Positions 37,891 to 47,432 of a stretch of DNA of 64,000 nt are shown here, piece by piece. Position numbers and translations under genes: made by a program. This stretch comes from Cephalotrichum gorgonifer. Lineage: Eukaryota; Ascomycota; Sordariomycetes; Microascales; Microascaceae. The stretch is from positions 2,729,728 to 2,793,727 of the forward strand of contig ONZQ02000003.1 in the NCBI GenBank assembly GCA_900312665.1, read 5' to 3'. Below the pieces are notes generated by a model. That model was not told where the DNA came from. It was given only the letters and a program-made list of their open reading frames with translations, and ran no database searches. Every line of letters begins with the position of its first letter. Within the stretch, counting starts at the first letter, position 1.

Positions 37891-38762
37891 AGGAACGTGC
37901 CTTGATAGATTAATGGAAGCGTGCCAGGGCCAGGATTGTGGGGGACGAAGGTGTTGAGAAGTGAGAGAACTGTGGGAGCGATAGCATTGTGGTGGTTGGA
38001 GGGATTCGCGTAGCGGTGTGATGGGGTCCCTCGCGCCTTCCAAAACTACGACCAGAACTATCACGCGCCTTCCTCACTCGCCAAGGAAAAGAAATAAAGT
38101 TTGCTTACAAAACTACATACCATACGCAGGAGAACTGTATTCCTTCAGGCGGAAGCGCACTGCCGCCGTGAAAGTCACATTTATTCGCTCTGTCTCGCCC
38201 AGAGCTCATCTTCACATATACATCCCTACTCGTGTCTGGCCCCGGCATAAGGGTGTCACACTCACAATAAGAGTGCTTACTATATGTACATAGATACTGA
38301 CCTACAGTGAACTTTGAGAAAAAACATATAATCTCTTGGCAGGAGTCGTCGCAAAAAGTTGCATTTCATGAAGAAGTCGACGCAAAAAGTTGCACGTCAT
38401 GTGTCGCCCTCCCCAAAAAGCATCACACCCCTACTCCCCTTAAATTCTGTTTCCAGCCATTAGCTGACGCTAGCTGCCGTGGAGGGGAAATATTGGCAAA
38501 CGGCATGATTGAGATCCTACGGGTGTGAATTACAAATTGGTGAATTTGTCAGTAAGCATTTGTAATATGGCCGGACTTTGCACGATCCGATCAAGATGTG
38601 TCCGGAGATATGCTTGACATTATCGCAGTGGGTTGACTTTAATATCTAGACATAGCATACATCTTGTAGATACATCGACCGCTTTCTCTATCGCCGTTCG
38701 CCTACCTACAAGTCTTACACTTACTGGCCCCTCTGACCATTCTCTGCATCTTCACTCACACA
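37891..38762. other. Divergent intergenic region
   Basis: Between the unknown protein gene and the dehydrogenase gene. A repeated phrase GTCGCAAAAAGTTGCA occurs at about 38347 and again, as GACGCAAAAAGTTGCA, at about 38379. No gene is seen. Confidence 0.5.
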
Positions 38763-39696
38763 ATGTCCCAAACCTTCGTCTTGATCACCGGCGCAAACCG
38801 CGGGTTGGGAAAGGGCCTTCTCAGCCGATTCCTCGCGCAGCCAAACCACGTATGATTGTCGTTCTCATCCGCAGACAAGGTACACTCTTAGGCAAGGCTG
38901 ACGCTATAAATAGACCGTCATCGCCGCCAACCGCGACCCGGAGCACCCCACCTCGAAGGAGCTCGCCTCCCTCCCTAAGGGGGAGGGCAGCTCCCTGATC
39001 GTGCTCAAGTACAGTGCCGAGGTCGAGCAGGACGCCTTCGACATTGCCACGCAGCTCCACGAGGTGCACGGCGTTGACCACCTGGACATCGTCATCCCAA
39101 ACGCCGGTATTGTGAAACAGTGCCCCCTGGTCAAGGACGCGAAGCGGTCCGATATCCAGCTGCATTTCGATGTGAACACGTATAGCGTGGTATCGCTGTA
39201 CCAGGCCACGCGCGATCTGTTGCAGAAGTCGCCGAGACAGAAGCCCATTTTTGCGCCTGTTGGTTCAGGGGCTGGGACTCTCGGGTACGTAGTTGTCCTT
39301 CCCCTTTCAATACCCCTCAACCCCTCCCCCCCTTTCATCGAATAAAGGAAAAGTGGTACAGGGAGACAATCTTTTTGCTAACTGTAATGGCTTGCAACGG
39401 CCAGGCGCCAACCTCCCATACCGAATGCCACATACGGCCCATCCAAGGTCGCGGTGGCCTGGTATGGTATTAGGATCAACGCTGAGGACGAGTGGCTCAA
39501 CGCCTTTGTCTTGGACCCCGGATTCGTTGGGACCGAGGGCGGAAAAACCTCTGCGGGGTTCTTGGGTTTCTCGCCGGACGCTCTCTTATCCGTCGACGAG
39601 TCTGTGGATGGTATGTTTAACGTGCTTGTGACGGCTACCAAGGAGAAGTATGGCGGGAAGGTTGTCCTTTACACTGGCGAGGTTCAGGAGTGGTAG
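38763..39696 (+). CDS. Short-chain dehydrogenase/reductase (SDR)
   Basis: Three exons, 38763-38849, 38914-39284 and 39405-39696, give 249 residues, a normal classical SDR length. The cofactor motif TGANRGLG spans residues 9-16, NAG follows in IVIPNAGIV, and the catalytic Y163-x3-K167 sits in ATYGPSKVAV. The C-terminal part (LDPGFVGTEGG) is also family-typical. Fungal relatives include ketoreductases of the norsolorinic-acid reductase type, but the substrate cannot be assigned. The first intron is short (about 64 bases). Confidence 0.88.
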
Positions 39697-40552
39697 TGGG
39701 AAATCAGGCGATCGGTCATGTACATAGGTTTTACTATGAAGGGCGTATTCCTGTTAGCGACTGTAGGTAACCCATTAAGTTTTGGCAGGAGCCATAAGTT
39801 CCTTAAAGACCTCTAGTAAGAGCATCAAAGCCCACGGAATAGGCCAGAACTCCGCATGGGGTATCGGCATTCGATTATAGCCCAATCGCCGTGGATTCCA
39901 CTCAGCTCCTTGAAGCTATTGGTTAGCAAAGACAGCGTTATTTGCCTGCAAATATGTGGACCGTCCCGAGGGGTTCGGCCGGCTAGTCATTGTCGGGAGT
40001 TGGCTTCCCATACAAGCTAGATCATTGGGAACGCGAAGGTATGTAGGCGCGTTCGGTCAGTCGTGGTCATGGAGGGCTTGTCTGTTCACTGCCGGTTCGG
40101 AGGACGTTTGACGATCCGCACCCACCCAAGCGAACTCGACCTTTGGGGAACTTTTGCGAGTTTATCACAGGGCGATGATCTTGTCTAGGATAGGTTGCGC
40201 CACACGCCACTTATGCAGTCTCCCTATTAGGGACAACGATTGCTTTTTGGACCAGCTTACGAGCACTACCGGTGTAGACTGATACATAATAATACGGATT
40301 ACGACGATCTACGGCTCATACAGGGCGGCTCACGAGGACGTCTGACATGGCAGCTGTGGTACAATCATCTGTTCAGTCTGGTCGCCATGATGCGTTAATG
40401 TTACGCGTATATTCTGTTTGATATAAAAAAAGATCGAAACCTTTATATCGGCACAACGCTTTTTAAGGTGCTCCGGCACACGATCAAGCCTCCCAACAAG
40501 CTTGACCCACCCGTACCTATCGTCAAGCTCGTCGCGAAATCGGCGCCTCGTA
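39697..40552. other. Intergenic, no gene seen
   Basis: 3' flank of the dehydrogenase and beyond. No motif-bearing open frame. Confidence 0.5.
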
Positions 40553-40711
40553 TCACAGCATAACGTCCGGACACTCCCCAGCCACCCCCACATTGCTGAC
40601 CTCCTCCATGTACTCCGACAGAGCCATAAGCTCGGTGAACTTCTCGGGCTCCGCCTCCCAGAGGTCCTTGACCTCGTTAAGATCTCCTCTCGATACTCTA
40701 ATAGGCGCGGG
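40553..40711 (-). pseudogene. C-terminal remnant of a sulfatase-like gene
   Basis: A minus-strand frame reads GDLNEVKDLWEAEPEKFTEL and continues about 25 residues to a stop (TGA at 40553-40555). This resembles the C-terminal tail of arylsulfatases (NEVxDLxEQEPEKxxEL, then a helix and GV). The catalytic sulfatase body would lie upstream toward 41 kb, but the MFS gene occupies that position on the other strand. I judge it a truncated leftover. The call rests on a short stretch. Confidence 0.35.
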
Positions 40712-40831
40712 GCTGAAAATGATTTAAAGTGGTGGGATATCCACCCCCTGGCCTGCTATCCGGCACCGAAGAGTACCAGCATCTCGCCATAAGCAGTGGT
40801 GCCATTTTTCATACCATCTACGATCTCCACC

Positions 40832-42724
40832 ATGACCTCGCGTGGGGAAACGCCCAGGGTGGCCCAACGGTTCAAGGCCTTCACGCCTATGTTTGCTTTC
40901 ACCACTTTGTGCGTCCTGCTCTTTGCAATCTTGCATGCTAGCAAGGACAGAGCCTGACTGTCATAGCTACATGGCACTGGCTGCTTTTAACTTCGGCTTC
41001 GATGTCGGCAACTTTGCGGGTGTACAGGCGATGCAACGTACATATTATCGCGGGATCCCTTCCAGTGCCTTGACTATATTCGCGCTTCTAATAACCCATC
41101 TACAAAATAGCTTTCGCGAAGCTCTTCGGTCAATGGAACGAGGAGAAGGAACTCTACGCCTTACCCCCCTATCTCTCGTCCGTCATGACCGCCACCCCCT
41201 TCTTCGGTAAGCTCGTCGGGGCCATTGCGTGCGGAAAGATCGCCGAGCGTTGGGGCCGCAGGCGGGCCCTGCTGTGTCTCGCCTGCATATCCCTAGTCGG
41301 AGTGACGCTGCAGACGTCCGCGACCACGGTAGCACAGTTCACCGTGGGCAGAATAGTCAACTTCACCATGACAGGCTTCTGTATCGTCGTGGTCCCCATC
41401 TACCAGGCCGAGTGCTCGCCACCGGAGCTCCGGGGTCTCGTGAACTCTACCATCCAGATGATGATCATTTTCGGACAGACGATTGCGTCCCTCGTCAACT
41501 TTGGGACGCAGCACATACTCTCCGATGCGTCGTGGCAGATTCCGGTCGGCCTGCAGTTCGTTGTCCCGGTTTTCCTACTCGCCTTCTTACATTTGATCCC
41601 GGAGTCCCCCAGGTGGCTCTTAGCGCAGGGTCGATGGGACGAGGCAGCGAAGAGCCTCATGCGCCTAAGGGGTAGGAAGGAGATGGAAAGCGCGATACAA
41701 GACGAGCTGGACGCGTTCCGGTTTGCAAATGCCAATACAAGCAAGGGCACGTGGGCAGAGGTGTTTAATCGGACCAATAGGCGGCGCACTGGCATAGCTA
41801 TCCTGGCCATGTTCGGACAGCAGATCACCGGCCAGGCGTTCATTAGCCAGTACAGCACCGTCTTCTTTCAACAGAACGGGTTCAAGGACCAGGCTTTCCT
41901 GTTTACCATGCTCGCCAACGTTGCGGGTCTTGTCGGAACCGCCGGCACATGGGTGGTTGTCGATGGATTTGGGCGAAGGTAGGCAGGACTCGCCCCCTGT
42001 CCGCATACTGAACAGCAATCCCCGTCATTGGAGGACAACTGCTAATATGGTTGACAGGCCCATTCTTTCTGTCGGTGGTTTCATGATGGGCACGTTTTTA
42101 ATGATTGTAGCTATCATATCATCGGTATCTAACCCGTCGCAAGCTGCGAAGGAAACGATGGTTCGTCGGCAAGATCTACTACATCTACAAGACAATATGA
42201 AATGCGATGAGCTCACAGAAATTGATAGGTTGCCTCAATGATTCTGTTCAACTGCATGTACTGCATTTCATGGGGCCCTCTGTGAGTATCCCTTTCCTTC
42301 AGCATTTAAATTCAGGGATTAGAGGCGCGACTAACACTGGCAAAACAGATCATACGTCGTGCTAAGCGAGTCAGCATCGGCTCGTGTCAAGGAGAAGACA
42401 AGCCTAGTCGCCTGCTGCATTTCCATCTTGACAACATTCGTTACGTCCTTCACGCTACCCTATCTTCTGAACCCCCCCTACGCGGCTTTGGGCGGCAAGG
42501 TGGGGTATATATACGGGTCTATCTGCTTTGCGTCTGTCGTAGCGACGATCCTCTGGATCCCAGAGCTAAAAGGCCGGAGTCTCGAGGAGGTGGACCGTCT
42601 CTTCGACATGAGCCTCCCGGCGTGGGGGTTCAATGGAATTGAGCTCGATCCAGAGGATATTGGGTCTGATGCCCAGCAGGGCCTGCCGACTCACAAACGG
42701 AAGGATCATAGGAATATCGGGTGA
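40832..42724 (+). CDS. MFS transporter, sugar porter family
   Basis: Six exons: 40832-40908, 40967-41037, 41111-41978, 42058-42160, 42229-42281, 42349-42724; 515 residues. Sugar porter signatures are present: KIAERWGRRRAL after TM2, PESPRWL before the central loop, FGQQITGQAF in the second half, DGFGRR and PELKGRSLEEVDRLF at the end. About 12 TM segments are expected, with a short cytosolic tail. The start MTSRGETPRV fits porters of the maltose/hexose-like fungal type. The substrate is not defined by sequence; a plant-derived sugar is plausible given the rhamnosidase 5 kb away, but no operon logic applies in fungi. Confidence 0.88.
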
Positions 42725-43177
42725 CGAGACGGTAATGATGGGGCAGTAGGTGTCCTCCTGCTCCCCAATTTTCGTCGGTCTTGGTGGCGACCAGGAAGTC
42801 CAGTTGGGATTTGAGATTCGACGCTTGTAATCAATCAATATGTGAGATATATAGACAAAAGCGGACGAAAACCAAGGTATTCTCACCAGTTAAAGCCTTC
42901 CTCCCCCTTTTCCCTTACTGTAGGCTAAGCCGCCGAGGAACTTGTGCTCTTCTAAACCCCTAGAGACTCACTGACGGGCCTCTCATGCCTCGACAAGAAC
43001 ACCTGCTGTGGTGAAACATGTATGCATTCAGGGAACAGCCTTTACGCGGCTATTCCCTCTATCTACGTAAGGACCCAAGGTCACAGGATCACTCTGCCGG
43101 GGGCAGGTTGGCCGACCTGTCAGCACCTCATGCTGTCATTTCACTTGCCATCTCTACTCGCCACCATTATATCCACC
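42725..43177. other. Gap between convergent genes
   Basis: No feature is seen between the stop of the MFS gene and the 3' end of the Helo-like gene. Confidence 0.5.
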
Positions 43178-44490
43178 CTATCCATGAAGGTCAGGGTAGG
43201 GAGGTGCCTCTGTCGTCTCCAAAACCCCCAGAAACTGAGCTGCAGTAGTAAGATAGCCTACGCCACGGGCGAGTCGAAAGTTGGGTGATCGAGCACCCGA
43301 ATGAGGGGCGCGTACGCTGTCACGACCCCGGTTCGATCGGCGCTGTGGGGGTGTGATTTCATCACCGGGTTGATAGCTTGAACTTCTTGTCCTGCTCTTA
43401 CTGGACTTGTGCTTCTGTTCCGACCTTGTCCGAGGGGAGGGCACTGCCACTATCTCCTCGGGTGGATCCAAGACTTGTCTTCTTGCGCGGGGCGGCACCG
43501 TTTCTTTTCTCCCCTCGATTGGAGCGATATATGGACCCGTCGGACGTCGGGGCACTGCCTCTATATCCTCTTCTATTTCGACAAGTGGCCGCCTTGTCCT
43601 ATGGTGCACACTCTCTCTCGTCTGGGATGGACCGGGAGGTTGTTTCGTCGGACGGCGGTACTTGATTCGTCTGCGATCACCCAAGTCTTTGTCGTGGCCA
43701 ACTGGGTGGGGAATACTCTCTCTGGCCTTGACTGGATCGACGGCCGATTCGCCGATGTCTGTTTCACCGACGGCTGTTTCGTCCGCAATTGATTCTTGGT
43801 AGGTCGTCTCGGCATACGAGCTCAGGATCGCGATGTCCTCCACCCACTCGTTTATCTGGATACCACCACTGTTTCTGCGGCCATGGCGGCGAAGGCTATT
43901 AACACGGGCGAGGATCTCTTCTGTATTGAGCCGAAGAAGGCGAGTCTCATTTCGAAGTTCCGTGGTATCTTTCTGGATACTATCCCCGACAGCCCTGCAA
44001 ACCAGGTGAGCGAGCCTCGGACAAGGACGATAGAGGGAAGAAGGGACAGTGATAGGACAGAGTGAGGGGGGACATACATGGAGACAACGTGTATCCCCAG
44101 ACCGAGTGCCATCTTGTACGCCTCCAGACTCCTCCTAAGCTTCTCCATATCTCCACGTCCAAACATCACCCATTTCGTCCTCGTCCACGCGCCGTCGCGC
44201 TGATACTTCTTAACCGAGTCTTCTATTTGACTCACCACGAGGCAACAGCCTTCCAGGGATGACCTAAGTTGCTCTCGGAACTCTTCCGGCACTGAGCCAT
44301 CGGGGGCCCCAGACAAGCTGCGCGTCAATGGATGGAGGATCGTGCTCAGGGCATGGAGCTCCCTGCTGACTGCCTCGAGATCTTCAGCAGCGGCTTTGGC
44401 CTCGTGGGAGAACTGTACAACAGCGATGGTGGCCCTGGCGACGGCCCCTGCGATGGCGAATGATGAGGTGGCGATAGACAGTGGATCCAT
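43178..44490 (-). CDS. Orphan Helo-like (STAND N-terminal type) protein with disordered tail
   Basis: Two exons, 44078-44490 and 43178-43994, give 409 residues. The start MDPLSIATSSFAIAGAVARA is the hallmark of the Helo-like/PigL_N N-terminal domain found on fungal NLR (STAND) proteins. The alpha-helical domain runs to about residue 190. The remainder is a charged, Pro/Arg-rich disordered tail (many RRP, PPR and SR clusters) without a nucleotide-binding or repeat domain. Such orphan copies may act as partners or decoys of full NLRs, or may be truncated NLRs. A complete NLR is not visible nearby. Confidence 0.8.
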
Positions 44491-46188
44491 CTTTCGGCGA
44501 CGAGAAAGAAGGTAGGTAGGTCACAGACTCGCAGCCCGTTAGGTTAAATCGTAACCACTTCGCAAAGGGCAGTTATCGACACGCTTTTTGGGCGGTAGGA
44601 GTCTCAATGGTAAGAGTAGAATAAGATCTTAGGCGAGAGCATTTCGAGGGTACATGTAATGAGCGAGGGCATTCGGGTTTAAATAGAATCTCGTGGCGAA
44701 GCAAGATCATCTGGGATTTGGGCGGCGGGGTTGTTTATGCACTTTAGACACAGCCTCCGCCGCCCGCCTGGTCTGTGGCTCCACAGTCACAGTTGGTAAT
44801 TGCTGGGGTGGAAGGGTGCGTGCGTACTTGGACTAACAAAAAGCACAAGTAAAAGTACAACTAACGTTATCCAAGACAGCCAGTTGCTTCTGCCCCCATG
44901 CACACACACGTCGATGACCATGTATGACCGCGAGACCGCCGCCTAATTTTTTTTTGGAAACTGTTTATATACCAGCTTGGCCCACCACAACCTTATGTGG
45001 TTAATAGCGCAAAAAGAGAACATACAACACCAGGGATTCGCTGGTCGTCACCGACCCAACTACTAGTCTAGCGCTTCGTGGTTTATGTATAGGGGAGCGG
45101 ACGGGACCCTCAGTTTTCCACGAGCTATGGTCGTATGTACTGAGTAGAGTTTGGTCCGCCACCTATAAGGCATTTGAGGACTTGGGGTTCTGCCTCAAGG
45201 TGTAATCGTCTCAGAGATTACCAGGACGAGGAGGTGGAGGAAACTCCTGGCAAGTTCTATGCGGCTGGCAGCATACATGCATGAGAATATAGTTCTGAGT
45301 TTGTCAGGGTAAAATATTCATTCCCTGGGAACCGCGGAGCTGATAGTCGTGGCTGGGCGGCCCTGCTCGGTGAGCCAAGGGTAATAGATGTCGTTAATAT
45401 TCATGAGGGCACCTATACAAGCAGATGAGCTGACCGGCTTGCAGTCATCGTATGCTAGGACGGGATTGCAATGGTAACTATATGGATTTAGCAAAGGTGG
45501 ATTTGGAGTGACGCGATTGCCGCGTAAGTTGCATATTTGGTCCAGGGAGTATCATGGGTTTGATAACATGCCTGGTTAACTATAAAATGAAAGAATCATG
45601 TTAGCCATGCGACCCCTACTCCCGTGCTAGTAGACATAGGCTAGTGAAATGGTCAGTGTTGCCTCGATACATGACACTAGGTTCCCCAGCATCTGTGAAG
45701 TTTATACATTGCAAAAAAATGGTATTCTCCATACGGGTACGAACATGACATGATCGGGTGTATGTCCGCAGGAATGGCCTGTACACAGTGGGTTGGTGCT
45801 GTTCGATTCACTGGCAGCTGGATACCAAGTGTGCATGGTATAAGACCATAACTCGTCTTTAATAGTGACTTGAAGTCTGGATTACTCCTACCAGTGTCAA
45901 ATCCTATCAGCTGTCAAGTGGAGCTTGATGATATCATGGTATCTCGCTTCTCTCTTAGGAAGAAGTTAATAGATCTTGATGCAAAGCAAGATATATAACA
46001 TGTATAAAATGTGAGCATGGAACTGATAAATTTGCGTCTCTACTACCTTCCCTGTCAAATCTCGACCACTTCTTGCCGTGACCTCGAGAGCTGTTTTTTG
46101 GTTGTTTTACCAATTCTTCCATACATTCTATCTCATCCGGTGTACATTCTGGGTTCCTGTCCTGAGAGAATTACAGACCATCGCAATC
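44491..46188. other. Intergenic, no gene seen
   Basis: About 1.7 kb of AT-rich DNA. Open frames are short and motif-free. Confidence 0.5.
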
Positions 46189-47045
46189 ATGAGGATTCTC
46201 TCGATATTTGCTATGAGTCTTTTCTCCATGGCTGTACCTACAAGCGGAGAGAGTGAGTTCGACCTGAAGACATGAAGGCCTCTGAATGTCCAATCACTGT
46301 CGGACGTGGCTGATAACTGTGGACAGACTACACTTTTGAGCGACTGAACAAAGACGATGCAGTATGTCCCCCCTATCCTAAAGAATAATCAAGACCCAAG
46401 CGCCAAGCTCACACTTCACAGGTCCTTCTAGTCGTTGACCTCCAAGTAGGCCTCTACAACCTAGCCCGCGACTTCGATCCGACCCTCTACCGCGACCAGA
46501 TCCTCGCCCACTCCGCCCTCGGAAAGGTCTTCGACCTCCCCGTCGTCCTCACAACCTCCGCCGAAACGGGACCCAACGGCCCCCTACCCAAGGAAATCCT
46601 CGAAATGCACCCCAACGCGTCCATTATCCAGCGCCAGGGAGAGGTCGACGCCTGGGATAATAAGGATTTCCGGGACGCTGTCAGGGCAACTAACAGGTCC
46701 CAGGCCATCTTGGCTGGTATTGCGACCGACGTCTGCACGACGTTCCTGGCGCTTTCGCTGAGGCAGGAGGGGTATTCCGTCTGGGCTAATGTCGAAGCTT
46801 CGGGGACTACTTCTGTGCTTGTCCGAGATGTGTCTAATGATCGGATGGCAAGGGCTGGGGTCCAGGTCGTTAGTATGTTCTCTATTGCTGCAGATCTCAT
46901 GAGGGACTGGCGGAATACGCCAGGTGCGAAGGAGATGATTCCTTGGTTCGACGAGTATTTCCCTGGTTGGGGGTATGTTGCTAGGGGGCATGATGCGGCC
47001 GTCACTAACGGAACTATCCAACCTGGGGAGGAGAACCTCAACTAG
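46189..47045 (+). CDS. Secreted isochorismatase-like cysteine hydrolase
   Basis: Three exons, 46189-46252, 46327-46361 and 46422-47045, give 240 residues. The first exon encodes a signal peptide (MRILSIFAMSLFSMAVPTSG), so the protein is secreted. The isochorismatase-like core starts with LLVVDLQVG (D39), and the cysteine nucleophile is C138 in AGIATDVCTTFLAL. The family hydrolyses isochorismate, nicotinamide or other amides and ethers, and some secreted fungal members are suggested to lower salicylate in plant hosts; that role is not shown by this sequence. The closest architecture is the YcaC-like group. Confidence 0.85.
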
Positions 47046-47432
47046 GAAGGAAACGTTTGCTGATGGCGAGGGGGGTGTTCGGGTCATATGTCGCTCACGC
47101 TTGAAATTGGTGGCTATCTGGTATGAATCTCATGTCGAGGTGGTCGCTACTTCATAGCTTACGGGCTAGGCGGGGGGGGGGAGGTTCTTTCGATTTTCAA
47201 AACTGGGGCTGATTTCTACGGATGGAATGTGATTTCCAGACGCCCCTTTTCCTGTAGATGATTGTTTCTAGTCTGATGTGAGGATCTGGGGTATGAGTGA
47301 TACTCCGTGTGGCTTGAGAGCGAGAAGGGCCTTGACTCGTATATACAATTCTTGGCGAAAACGCATATTCATTGCCAATCCTGGAGACGTCCTTGGCCAG
47401 GGTATAGCTCTTAATGAGTACACATCTCGCCC
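47046..47432. other. Gap between convergent genes
   Basis: Includes a G10 tract near 47171. No gene is seen. Confidence 0.5.
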
